The translations under genes and the position numbers were made by a program. 64,000 nt of DNA from Pyrenopolyporus hunteri (lineage: Eukaryota > Ascomycota > Sordariomycetes > Xylariales > Hypoxylaceae), in assembly GCA_902806595.1 (NCBI GenBank), contig CADCXC010000037.1:3286001-3350000 (forward strand), read 5' to 3'. The notes beneath the pieces were generated by a model. The model worked only from the letters and a program-made list of their open reading frames with translations, ran no database searches and was not told the DNA's origin. Below are positions 1-12,276 of this stretch, one piece after another. The number at the start of each line of letters is the position of its first letter. The stretch's first letter is position 1.

Positions 1-160
1 TACATCACATACTTAAATGTAGGCACCATTCTATAGTTTTATAGGCCACCGACCTAGGTAGGTAGGTACATGCATTGTACCTTGAGATGTATGGAGTAGA
101 GCTTGCAGCATAGATTTTATTTAGCTACCGAAGCTTCCTTGAGGTAGAACTTAACCGACC

Positions 161-262
161 TGTTCTTCTCCCTCCTCCTCCTCCTCTACTTATTCCATCC
201 TCATCTCCAATCTCAACTTCTTTTCCTCTCTCCTCCCTTCCTTCCCCCCCTTCCTCTTCTTA
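161..262 (+). promoter_or_regulatory. Pyrimidine-rich promoter/5' UTR tract upstream of the MnSOD gene
   Basis: A nearly uninterrupted C/T tract runs up to about 55 bases before the MnSOD start codon at 318. CT-rich leaders just upstream of the start are common in strongly expressed filamentous-fungal genes. The role here is inferred from position and composition only. A short GGTA-type repeat (about 50-68) lies further upstream. Confidence 0.4.
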
Positions 263-317
263 TTACAAGCATAGGTAGCCTGCAGATATAACATCACTCC
301 GTCTGAAATCAATCAAG

Positions 318-1091
318 ATGGCCACAGCGCTATTTCGAACAGCCCCCGCCGTGCGAGCTGCTTTGCGTGCTAGCGCCGTTAAGCCTGGCATCGCTTCTTT
401 GGCCGGCACCTCCTTCGTCAGAGGAAAGGCAACCCTACCCGATCTCTCCTGTGAGTGATGCGCACGGTATTCCAAGAAACCCAACCTATAGAGCACTCAG
501 TCGGCTAACATGCGCTGCCCAGATGACTATGGCGAGCTTGAACCTTACATCTCGGGCAAAATCATGGAGCTCCATCACAAGGGCCATCACCAGACATACG
601 TCAATGGCCTAAATAGCGCATTAGAGACTATCGAAGAGGCCAAGGCCAAGGGCGACGAGATCCAAGCTGCCGCCGTCGCCCCCCTGCTCAACTTCAACGG
701 TGGTGGCCATAAGAACCATACGCTGTTCTGGGAGAACTTGGCCCCGCACAACAAGGGAGGAGGTGGTGAGCCCGAGGGTGCTCTGAAATCCGCCATCAAC
801 AAGGACTTCGGCTCCTTCGACACCCTCAAGAAGCAGATTAACACCGCCCTCGCCGGCATCCAGGGAAGCGGCTGGGCTTGGCTTGTCAAGGACAAGTCTG
901 CCGGCACCCTGCAAGTCCTCACTAGGCCAAATCAGGACCCCGTCACTGGTAACTATATCCCGCTACTGGGCATTGACGCGTGGGAGCACGCCTACTACCT
1001 ACAATACCAGAATCGCAAGGCCGAGTACTTCAACGCTATCTGGAACGTTATTAACTGGGGTACCGTCGCTAAGAGGCTGGAGAAGTCATGA
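318..1091 (+). CDS. sod2: Mitochondrial manganese superoxide dismutase (two exons)
   Basis: Converts superoxide to O2 and H2O2 in the mitochondrial matrix. Model: exon 1 318-450, intron 451-522 (GTGAGT...CCCAG, 72 nt), exon 2 523-1091; 702 nt, 233 aa. The splice joins LPDLS to YDYGELEPY, which restores the canonical N-terminal SOD motif. The first ~36 residues are Arg/Ala/Ser-rich with no acidic residue, a typical mitochondrial presequence. The metal ligands are visible: H62 (LHHKGHH), H110 (GGHKNH), and D196 and H200 (DAWEHAYY). The second-sphere Gln typical of eukaryotic Mn enzymes is in PNQDP (Q182). It ends RLEKS without a peroxisomal signal. Convergent with the PKS. An unspliced reading from an ATG at 510 would lose the presequence and is wrong. 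Confidence 0.96.
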
Positions 1092-1643
1092 GCTAGGACA
1101 AGTTTCTTTTTGCGTACCTAGATAATGCGACGACAGCAGAGTAGTATCCTTGTTGTGTGCGAGTTAATACGAACGATGAACGAAATAAGTCCCGCTCACT
1201 AGTAAATTAGCTGCCGTCCCCGGCCCTCCAAGTTATGCCAACTGTTGCTTTTGCGAGATTCAAAAGTTCAAATTCCCTACGCGACTTTGTTTACGAACCT
1301 CTTCGGGATTTGGCATTCTGTATTTTCTACTACTGCAAGGGTATATGTGTGTAGGTACATAGGCGGGTAAACCGGACCTCTTCGTCATTGGAACCTAATT
1401 CTGAAATCGATCCGAGTTGGAGACGTAACCTTTAGTTTACTCACAAGGGCAAAACAGCTCCGAAGACCACCTTCCTGATAACGCCCCAAGATACGGCCAT
1501 CCGCAGTCCGGTGCTAAAGGATAGCAAGAGTCCAGCCTTATACCATGCTGCTTAGGAAGACATGAAAATTGATGAGGCGTACTTTAGATCTCTCATGCCT
1601 GAGACAAGTGGCAAGACTATCGATAGGAGGGTATAGCGGATCA
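1092..1643. other. Convergent intergenic region, MnSOD/PKS
   Basis: About 550 bases between two convergent 3' ends. I see no ORF, RNA gene or NRPS remnant. This matters because the PKS belongs to a clade whose members usually continue into an NRPS: there is no room for one here. Confidence 0.6.
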
Positions 1644-4600
1644 TCATGCTTTACCACTTTGGGCCTTGCTACGGTCGATGACTATCTGTTCAGATAGCTC
1701 TGTGCACACTATCGATAATGGTTAGCATGTTGCATGCTCATATACATACCTAGGTATATATAAAAAAAGGGGGGGTGGAGGGGGTGCTAAATATTAACTT
1801 ACGTTTCTGTATGCTAGTACCACCGAGCAGCTTAATAACGGAAACGTCTTTCGCAAACATCTTGAAGATCCACCCGCGAATCTCGACCGCTGCAAGAGAG
1901 TCCACGCCCAACTCGGATATACTCTGAGCTGGGATCACGGCGTCCTCGGGCAGTTGGAGGAGGGTCCGCAACTTCTCCGTAAATGCGGTTAGGATCGCTT
2001 CCGCGATATCGGCTAGTTCCGTCAGGTCCGCAATGATATCTTTCAGGCCTTTCCGAGTCTCCGTGGTCGAGGCGGCAACATCCTCGCTATCTATACGGCT
2101 ATAGTGGCTAAAACGAGGATCCTGGTGCCAGTGCAAAGGATTAGGATCTGCAGGGTCAAACCGACGGAGACCAGTTGTCAAATCGATCGGAGCCACCCGT
2201 TCGGGGCGGCCCGCAAGCACGGCTTCGAGGAACATATGATGGATGTCACGCTCTGAGATGGGGGGATATCCCTCTCGCTCAAGCCCAGCATACAGCTGCT
2301 CCTTTTCGCGCTGTAAGAAACCGAGACCGTAGATCACGCCAATATTCAACACCGAAGCTGCAAGCCCGAGGCGGCGTCGCTGGCCTGCTAACCCATTCAT
2401 GTACATATTAGCAGCTGCGTAGTTTGACTGGCCCGGATGGCCGCCGATTGCGGCAAACGACGACGTCATGATGAAAAATTCAAGATCAGGATCGTTAAAA
2501 ACGATGTTGAGATTCAGCGAACCGACGGCCTTGGGACGGAGCACTCTTTCCCAGGTTTCCGCGTCCATCTGGGCAAAAATTCGGTCATCGAGAACCATAG
2601 CACCGTTTGCCACTCCGCCTACTGGAGGCATAGCCTCTGACAGGTCTTTCTTCAACGCTTGTACGTGGTTGAGATTGGTGGCGTCGCACCTGCGCACCTC
2701 AATCCTCGCGGCATAACCCTGTGCCAACTCCCTAACCCACTTAAGACCCATGTTTGGATTACGACTGGCTAGGACAATGTTCCTAGCTCCGCGCTTAAGG
2801 AGCAGCGAACATAAGCTCTGGCCCAGGTCTTTGGTCAGACCGACCAGTAAGTACGTCCTATCTGGGCGGAAGAACTGGTCCGCCGCGAAGTACTTGGTGG
2901 TGAGCTCTAAATTACGGTCAGCCGTCCAATCGACGACCGCCAAGGGCACTGGCGAGGCTTCTGTATGAGACTGTAGAGACGGAAGAGAGATAGTTTTGAA
3001 GTCAGTGTGGCCTTGTGGGCCTGCGATATCCGATTTCAAGGCTCTTTGCACCGCCACTCTCCACCTGGTTTTCCAACGGTGATCCTGCTGTGTGCTATCT
3101 TTAGGCGTGTCGCGAACTCTATGGAATGAAGGGTTGGAATGATACTCGCAGTTTAGAGGAAGCAGATCCCTGATTAGCTGCGATAAATCCTCGCGTCCCT
3201 GCGTCTGAAAGTCGAAGATGGCCCCCCCTGTCGGTGGGAATATCGCTTTGATATCTCTTGCCGACGCACGAGGATGCAAGAACAAAGGGGTTTGCTTTTC
3301 CCCATTGTTAAAACGGCCCGTAGAGTACCAAAAGACAGTATTTCCCTTATGCTTGGTCGATGTTATCTCTGTTACACACTGGACAAGAGCAGAGTCTGAG
3401 TCGATCAGGACGATATTCCGTTCGCCAGCCTGAGCCGCAATCAGCTCGGCTGTTAGATATCTCATAGCCAGGGAGATGAGGGGTAGTCCGATATTGGCGA
3501 CTGGCTTAATGGGATATAGCTGGTCGTCCAGAAGCAGGACGTATGACGCGTTAACCTCGGATACGGCTATAACAAATTCACCCGTGGTCAAGTTATAACC
3601 GAAACACATATGTGCTTTAGTGTGTTCGTTTAGTTTGAACCCTTCAACTGAGCTGTAATCTACCCGAATTAAGAACTGATCCGGGCCCCGGTGCCGGGAG
3701 CTGGCACTTCCTAGTCTAGCCTCGAAGTGAACAGCGCCATCAGGAATGGGCCGCGGTATAATCTCGATACACTCGCGGAGAGAGCTTCTCTGATTAGAGA
3801 TGACCCGGCGCATAGAGTTGACTCCATCGTTCGATTCTTTCAGGGGCACAACACGGGGGATAAGCCGTCGCCCATCCTGCACATGTATTTCTCTTTCGGT
3901 TGATAAAAGAACGTTATCGTCAGCCTCCCTCGCCGCCAAGAGGCGAATAAAGTTGTCGGCTATGAGATCTCCGGATCCCATAACCTCATCCAAGTCGAGT
4001 ACTTGTAACCTAAGGCTCGGAATTTCGGCCGAGACTGTACGGGTGAAGCCCAGAGTTGCCGCATGATCCGGGTTTCCGAACCGTGAATCAAACAGAATCC
4101 AGAGGACGTACATGTTTGGGCGTAAGAGATCGCGCAATCGATCTAGTGTCTGCTGTGTCATGTTTAACATCAGTGGTTCGTCTAAATCTGCCAGAATGAT
4201 GGCGGCCGTGCAGCTACTGAGGACCTGCGAGTCGGCGTCGCCAAATGTTGCTCTTAGAGATATTTTCTCACACGACGGAAAAAGACGTTGTTTTAGGGTA
4301 CCGGCCACCGCGGAGCTGCATACATCGTTGCAACCGACGATGAGCAAGTGGCTTGTTAAGAGTCTACCATTAGCTAGACTGGGCTGTCTGACAAAATCGA
4401 GATCCGGGGTGTCCAACTGTCTAACCATGATGGTATAACCAGGGCCACACGACTGGTCGCAGTTTCTGGCAACCCGAACGAAGCCGTATATATCGAGAGC
4501 GTCCGGCCATTGCGGCGGAGTCGGTGCCTGCGCCCCGGCATCCGGATGATTCGACCTGTGGAGGAACTGGCTCGTCCGGCTGCTTGGTAGCTGTACCAAC

Positions 4601-7600
4601 ACCAGGAAGCCCCCTGGTCTCATCACGGCACGGATATTCTTGAGTGAGTCAGGGAAATTTCCGCCCTCGAGCTCTGAAACCGATAGCAGAACCAGGTCGT
4701 AAATTTTGTCCGACCCGAGCTGTGTTCCTAGGTCTTTCTTCGGGTCAAGTAGTAATGAAAGAACTTTCCTACTTGGTAATTCTTCCAGCTGCACGTGGCC
4801 GGGTGAGCTGGGAGCCGCCGTGTGGCAGATAGTAAATGAGCAAAAAGACGGGCTTATGGCGGACAGAACCTCGACCATGACCTCCACCTCGGACCCAATG
4901 ATACTAAGCATGTTCATTCGAGGGTAGCGATGGGCTATCTGCTTCATAATCCTCCCAACCCGATAATGGGACGGTGATAAATAAACCGTCTTCTTGACAA
5001 GGGCAACCAGAAAGTCGGACACAAAATCCGGCGCAAAGTTATCTAGGAGGCTGATTAGGGTGAGCCGGTCGTAAAACTGGGAATGTCGTATAAGGGCATC
5101 TATGGTCTCCTTAGTGTCAGAAGGCCAATAATCAGAGCCGATCGTTCCTAGGATTGGCGGAAATGACTTCGCCAGCTTTACATAGTAACGGTCGAGATCC
5201 GACGATAACTGTGCATGCGCGCCGAGCCTGTCTCTGACGAAGAACGTAGCAACTCGTGCGCAAGTCTCCACGAGGTTTGCATCATATAGAGAACCCGGCG
5301 CAATTTGCTCCCGATCACTTTCCCCTAGAATAATCTCGTCACAGGGGTCGATGTCCGTAATAGTATGAAGATACATTTCATAATCGTCCTTCGCCAGTGT
5401 ATGGGCCAGAGCAGCAACTCTAAGCCCTTCAACTTGTATCTCCATTTTTCCGTCTTCGTCGAATATGTTTATGTCGACGTCAAATGTGGCCTTAGAATTA
5501 GGCGTAGACGGTTGGATATCTGTCATATGACTGTCCACCGTTAAGTCGGGACTCTTGCTCCTAGCAAGATTAAAGCGCACGCTATCGATGTGTACGGGAA
5601 GAAAAGAGGTCCAAAGGGATCTATTTCATATTAGTTAACACCAGCCATCCAGGGGGTTGATTTTCATGAAACCTACCTATCTCCAGGGAAGGCGTAAGTC
5701 AAAAATGCAGATTGGAAACAGCAGTCTAGAGTAGCAGGGCTGATAGACAGTGTGGTGGTATCACCTGCGTGCCAACGTCCTAACGTTGCCGAGCAGTAAT
5801 TGTATCGGCGTTTGATAGATTTCAGAGCTCTGAAAGGCCCAGTATATACCAATCCTGTCTGCTCCATCATCTTATAGAAAGATTCGGGTGTAGCACTGAA
5901 TGCCTCGGACCGAGATGCGCGTCGCGATGGCAAGGCGTTCAAGGTAGGCTCCCCGAGGTGGATTATGAGATTCCCTGTCATGTTCAGTCTCATTATTGTA
6001 GTCCCATCAGCGGGGCATGAGGCCAGAGTGAAGTTAGCCTTTATGGCCGAGTTACGATCGTCTTCCTTTTTCTGCGGAATGACAGTGAGGGTGAACAGGA
6101 CCTCGACGCCGGCAGACTCTCTCTCGACGTTGATCCCACTTAAAATTTGCAGGTTGTGCAGTTCAATCACAGATGCATTCTTCCCATTGAGGATGCTCTG
6201 AGCCGCATCGAACGCCATGATACAGTATGCCGAAGCGGGAAGAAGAGCGTGACCCTGGAATGTGTGATGTTCTACCCAGGGTAGCTTCTCCAGCCTCAGC
6301 ATGTTACGCCAGCGAAGCCCATGTTCGTTATCATCTCTGGTCCGAACGCCAAGCAACTCATGGGGTATAGCCGATTTGTGATGGAACTGTCTGGAGATTC
6401 TCGATTCTCGATGGTATATTCGAGAATGGTCCCAAGGATATGCTGGGATGTTGGTAAGACGCGTTCCGAGGACACCGGAAACAGGGGACGTTTGAATATA
6501 TGTGCTGAGGTTAGACTTCGGAATACCGAAATGAGTCCACATGAAACCCAAGAAGTCCGAAAAGACATCCGCGTCGTCCTTGGACCGGTCCAGCAGACTT
6601 GAGTAAAGAAGTTTATGCCCAAGAGATTTCAGGGTTTGCGCAACTGGTCCTTTGAGAGCCGGGTGGGGGCCAACTTCCAAAGCACAATCAAAAGGGCCAT
6701 ATTGTGAGACTGCATTTACGGTGGCTTTGTGGAATTGTACCATATTCACCATGTTATCCCTCCAGTATAATGTGCTAAGCTCCTCGTCACCATCCACGGG
6801 GTTTCCGTGAACGCTAGATACCCAGATTGGCCCCTTGCCCCGAGCCTCTGGCTTGATACCGATACCCTGCAGGACCTCAACATATTTAGCACCAGGTTTA
6901 AACATATGTGGCGAGTGGTAGGCCGAGTCCACTCGAAGAATCCTAGAAAACTTCGTGCCCTTCGCCAGCTCCTCATGGGCTGATTGGACTGCCTCGATAT
7001 CTCCCGAAAGCGTGACACTTGACGGCGCGTTACTCGCAGCCACATGCAATCTGCCATTAAATGCAGATGCTTGGCAGAACTGAAGTGCCTCTTCTTCGGA
7101 TAACCCTGCTGCGAGCATGCCGCCCCTTTGGCCTTCAGAACCACCGGCTAGGTGGGCTAGATAACCCCGGTAGTACGAGATCAAGATCGCATCTCTCGCA
7201 GAGAGTCTCCCTGCCGCATAGGCTGCGGCAATCTCCCCGGAAGAATGGCCGATTACGGTGTGGAAGCCAATACCAAGCTCTCTTAGAAGATCGACCAGTC
7301 CAATTTGTATGGCGGTACAAAGAGGTTGAGATATGGCCGCAACATGAACTAGAGATTGGTCGCCCTCAGCCATGATTTGGCCTTCCAAAGTCCAGTCTGG
7401 AGGGTTCTGACAGGACTCTAGTACCCTGTCAAGGTCACGGATGGTGTTTCGATACACCGTGTTAGCATGAAACAACGACCTAGACATTGTAGTCCACTGT
7501 GCGCCTTGGCCCGTAAATACGCCAAGTATCTTCGGACTCTCCCCACTCAGGGCTGTGCTTCGGGTACCTATGCTGCTAGGAGATTTATTTAGAATTTCCT

Positions 7601-9227
7601 CAAGCCCTCGAAGCGCTTGGTGCCTTGAGTTTGCGGACAACGCTAGACGATACGGCAAGGCTGTCTTGCGGGTGAATATTGCCCATGCTAACTGGTAATA
7701 GCAAACTCCAGGATGTGTTAGGAGGTAATCTCTGTACGATGCAACGACATCCCGTAACGATTTCTGGGATGCGGCGGATAGGAAAAGAGGAATTGCAAAG
7801 TTGTAGCGAGCTTGTTCGAAACGTTGTGGATCGCAACTCGACTCTTCACAGGCCGGCTTGCCATAAATTGCACCATGGATGAGTGGATCATACAACTCGA
7901 CGATAGCATGGGCGTTGGTACCCCCGAATCCAAAAGAATTTATGCTGGCCCTCTTTGGTTGACCAGTTGGCGGGGAAGGCCAGGGGACAAGCGAGGTTGG
8001 TACTTCAAGTCGCGCGCAGAACGGCCGTACGTTAGGATTGATCGAGTCTAGATGAAGATTCGGCGGCACTAGCCCATGCTTCATAGATTGTATGACCTTC
8101 AGCAATCCGGCTAATCCGGCAGCACCTTCTGTATGACCGAGCACTGTTTTCACGGATCCAACCAATAGCTTCGTGTGGTTTGACGGAGAGGATTGGCTGG
8201 TAACCCCGTGGGAAAAGGCGTCGAAGATTGCCTCCGCTTCTCTAGGGTCGCCGGCGGGAGTACCGGTGCCGTGGGCTTCAAAATATTGCGGTTGGTCGCT
8301 TGGTATCGCGGAGTCGAGTCCGGTTTTCTTGTACGTGTCTTTGATCAGCTGGGCTTGAGCCTTCGGGTTAGGTAAAGTGATACCCCTTGTTCGACCGTCT
8401 GAGTTGACTCCGGTTTCACGGATGATGGCGGTTACATTATCACCATCCGCCAAAGCCTTAGATAGGGGCTTCAACAGCATTGCGGCAATGCCTTCTCCTC
8501 TTGCATAGCCATCGGCAGATGCATCCCACATTCGGCTCTTTCCGGTTGGGCTAAGCATGTGTAGACTGGACTCCACGAGGAACTGTTCCGGCGTCATCAT
8601 CACGTTCGTGCCCGTTACACAGGCCAAAACCGATTCACCGGAACGTAAGCTCAAGACAGCCTGATGCAGAGCTACCAAGCTCGAACTGCAAGCGGTGTCC
8701 ACGGTCATGGATGGGCCCTGGAAATTGTAGAAGTACGAGACACGGTTCGAAATGATCGAACGAGCATTTCCGGTAGCGTAATACTGGCTTGTCAAAAGCT
8801 CGTCTCGCTGAGACAGGGTATCGTAGTCGGCAGTCATGACACCGGAGAATACAGCCACCTTCTTTCCATAATAGGAGTTCAGGTCAAGGCCGGCGGATTC
8901 CAGCGCCTCATAGACGACTTCGAGGAGCAGTCGCTGTTGGGGGTCAACAGCCTCCGCTTCTTTAGGCGTGATGTTGAAGAAGGCCGCATCGAAATAGTGA
9001 TGGTCATCAATCCAATAGGCCTTGATAGAATTTGTCGTGCCGTGGTACTCTCCATCAGCGTGGTAGAACGCCTTGGCGTTGAACCTTTCGGGTGGAATTT
9101 CTCGTGAAAGATCAGGGGCCTTGGAAAGAACCTCCCAAAGTTCTGCCGGCGAGCCAACGCTACCAGCAAAGCGGCAACTAGCGCCGATGATGGCGATAGG
9201 CTCCTTCACGGGCGTCTTATACGCCAT
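1644..9227 (-). CDS. Highly reducing polyketide synthase, KS-AT-DH-(degenerate MT)-(pseudo-ER)-KR-ACP, three exons
   Basis: Iterative type I PKS making a reduced polyketide from malonyl-CoA. Model (minus strand): exon 1 9227-5677, intron 5676-5621 (56 nt), exon 2 5620-1803, intron 1802-1709 (94 nt, donor GTAAGT), exon 3 1708-1644; 7,434 nt, 2,477 aa. The start is in a strong context (GCCATGGCG). KS: C180 (DTACSSS), H319 (EAHGTGT), H365 (GHTEG). AT: S662 in GHSSG, with AYHSPHM near 771. DH: H988 (HTFQGHALLP) and D1168 (LDCCFQ). An MT-like region (about 1350-1560) has lost the SAM glycine motif. A linker/pseudo-ER region (about 1800-1980) has no recognisable NADPH motif. KR: GLTKDLG (2111-2117), with Tyr in SNYAAAN at 2251. 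ACP: S2425 in GVDSLAAVE. KS and ACP-end wording resembles the PKS-NRPS clade. The terminal exon adds 21 residues starting LCTELSEQIV, then TGA. No partner enoyl reductase is nearby. Product unknown. Confidence 0.93.
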
Positions 9228-12200
9228 GGCCTCAGGTTAGACTACAAGTGACTTGTAGTACGTGCAAGCTATTACACTTTCAGGAGGTATGAATGATGTA
9301 CAAAGCTCGAGGTGTTGGAGAAGGAGGGTGCGGCAATGTTAAGGCTTCGCCCGCCTAAGTGACGTTGACGAAAGCGCAGGTAAGTAGGTACGAACCCTTG
9401 AGACCTTACGAGACTGTACGATAACAGAACGCAGAAGAGAGTGGGAGTTAGGGGTAACTGTGAATGAATTTCAATGTTGGCGAACGTATTACGTTGAACT
9501 TGGCCGACGTCGCAGTCGGTTGATGTTGCAGTTGGTTGGCGTTAACGTTAACCTTTAGAAGTTGAAGTCGAAACTTGAGGTTGATCGTCGAGGAGACTGG
9601 GACGAAGATGGTGTTGGAGGGGACGTAGATGGTAATCTGCCTAGGTAGGTACCTGGGTAGTGTTGATTTTTTTTTTTTCTTTTCTTTTTTTTTGTTTTGT
9701 GTAGGTATTCAAGGAGTGAGGAGGGTAGAAAGGCCCGTGAAAACAACAAGTGTAGAGGTTAACTAGGTAGGTAGGTATGTACCTAGACTGAGTGTAGAGG
9801 GGAAAATCAGTCGAGGGGAGGAACTGAGCACATTAACTACGGGGTTCAAATGCGGCGGAGGCAACAACGATGCGGTTCACTAAACAACTTTCTACAGAGG
9901 TATGTACGTATTCTACCCAGACACTAGGTAGGTAGTTCTCACCTTCTATATAGGCACCCGCGCGGCGGGGACGTGACTGCTACGAAAAAGCTTTTATTCA
10001 CTGAAGCAACAAAACAGTCCGGCTAGTTCATACGTAAGGCCAGGGTTCTACGGCAACGACTATAATTTCACACGGGGAAAGAACAGCGTCACCTATAGCA
10101 ACCCGTAGCGAAGTACCTGCCTACCAGAGAATACCACTAAGCCGGTCCCAAGTGATGTAAATAGTATCTTGGGTACCTACGTGCATATAGGTAGTGGCTA
10201 CATAGGCGCTAATAAATAGGTGTATTAGAGGTAGTTCCTACCCAGGTCGGCGTGAACGTATGTCATTCTTCCTATTGGGCCTAATCAAGCTTTCTTTTTA
10301 CTGGAACATTTCTAACTTAGGTAGGTAGGTAGGTAGGGCACGTAACTAAAGTATTAGTTGGGGAGGCTATTCAAGACTATTGATTAGCAAGGTTATGCTT
10401 ATCTTACTTACCAGATATTCGACAAACACGGATGGACATATCATCGTATCATACCATACCATACCACATCATATCTAACTATTCATGCAGTCCCGTAGTC
10501 CCGTAGTCTATACCCATCTAGTTTGGTCTATTTCTTTGTGTTTTTCGAGCAATTTGTGGCCGACGAAAATTAATAGGAATATGAATAAGTAAAATTAGAA
10601 AGCGTAGTCTACCTTGTCCTTTACCAAAGGCTTGGTTGCACCTATCGTTAAGTGTCGCCACAAGCTTTGTCTCTCATTAGACATTAGCAATGGTTAGTCT
10701 TGTCCCCGACTGCCGGTATATAACATACAACGGACCCACAAGTTCCGGCGCGAGTCTCGTCGAAAAGAATAAGAAAGATAGGTGCTGATAAGTAAGAACC
10801 CTGATAAACTTCCCCTGAGCCTGCCCTCCGTGCTCTTAGCCTCGGTACAGAAGCTAGGCTAGGGATACCTGAGGCTAAGCTTTGCCTATCATACATCGAA
10901 TTTCTTGTTGGAAGATCAATATGTAAACTACCTACATAGGCGGGGTTATACGGCACATTGGAATAATGTCTCAATGGGTAAGAATTCCCAATTGCTCTCA
11001 CCACGAGTTACTCACATCCTCCTTTTTTTCCATTTCGCGACTAAGCTTTGGTTGTTGGACTTTGTTCGATGTCAATAATTCCTATAGCATTGTATGAAAT
11101 AAACCCAATTACCATGTCAGGTCGACTTGAACAAGGCATCCATGTATACGGGGTTTGTTTGTGTCGAATTTGTCTAACCATAACCCTATTAGGTTTTAAG
11201 TGTACCTATGTTTTCACGCAGCCCGGTGTACGGCAGTCCAAACATACAATACCAAGTAAGTGATGGCTAATACAGCAATAACTATGCGCATGTATGGCTT
11301 CACCTACTCTAAGTATGCGCTATAATGGGGCGTTACGTCCTAGTAACCGGATACTCTGGATTAGGCAGGACCTATAACATGTAAGGATTCTCTATACCTA
11401 GAGTAAAAGTGAAGTTGCAATTTGAAAGGATGCACTAAGGTGAACGTGGCATTAAAAGGTATATTCTGAAATATAAATATATATAAATCTATATCTTTCG
11501 TTCTCGAGTATAGTGTTGTACAACGGATTAAGACGTCGAGACTAACCTTCTGAAAGGGGGGGGAAGAGAGAATTATTACAGAATTAATTACTAAACAGAT
11601 CCACAATTTGTTTGCCATGATAGTAAATCCCGAGAAATCGAACGTTTGAAGTTTGCGCAGGTGAATCGCCTTCGAGTTATATCGTGATGTGTCCGAATGC
11701 TGCAAATACAGCTCGTCCCGAGGTCGTTCGGAGTGGGCCGTTATTCCGCGTCGTCGGTTGCAGAACGTTTGCCAATCTCTGGTCACCAAACCTCCAATCA
11801 GCCTCCTGCACTTCAATAGGGTATCCATGGTTGCTTTGGTGATGTGGTTTGTAGCGTCTACCTCCTTATCAACCCAGGAAATGAGCATGTGACTATTGTT
11901 GCATTACTATTCCGCTAAACTATCGTTTTGCGGAAAATTATGGATCTATACATCCTTCTAGGGGAATGGAATGCCTCTACGTACGCGAACGACGGTACTA
12001 CCCAGGTAGGTACTTACCGGGTAGGTAAGTGGGAAGGTTCTCGGTGCGTCCACGTCGGAAAAGCCAATAAAATTAAGGGAATAATTTATTGGAGGGGCAT
12101 CTTCCTAGATATCATATACGCCTCTGACTAACCTCCGCGCCCAAACCTTCCGTAGAGGGACCATCATTATCACAAATGAGTATCATATATACAGTATGAA

Positions 12201-12276
12201 TCACGCTTGCCCGCTAAGAACGTTTAGAATTAGGTATATTGCCGGCTAGCTCCCCATCCACAAGTCGATAACTTAT
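9228..12276. other. 3-kb gene-poor gap holding the PKS promoter and simple repeats
   Basis: No convincing gene. It holds the PKS promoter side, T-rich runs (about 9668-9692), several GGTA-type clusters (about 9640, 9763, 9924, 10318, 12000) and ATACC repeats near 10450. A 175-codon ATG-initiated minus-strand ORF (11361-11888) has no family I recognise and a low-complexity second half; I do not call it a gene. No tRNA or 5S rRNA was seen. Confidence 0.5.
10318..10337. repeat. (TAGG)5 tetranucleotide run
   Basis: Five perfect TAGG units in the PKS-flavohemoglobin gap. One of the longest members of a dispersed GGTA/TACC family found in most intergenic stretches of this window. Confidence 0.9.

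Noticed and set aside
1750..1802. C-terminal residues RKLIFSTPSTPPFFIYT on the PKS
   Set aside because: They are read-through into an intron with a perfect GTAAGT donor; splicing gives a family-like ACP end.
5581..5672. Treating the PKS as two separate genes because of a stop after FPGDR
   Set aside because: A 56-nt intron (5621-5676) removes the stop and yields PGDRSLWTSFLPVHIDSVRF, the expected DH-end sequence, in phase.
11361..11888. 175-codon minus-strand ORF as a gene
   Set aside because: It has an ATG, but no recognisable motif, low-complexity second half and AT-rich composition; no splice or neighbour evidence.
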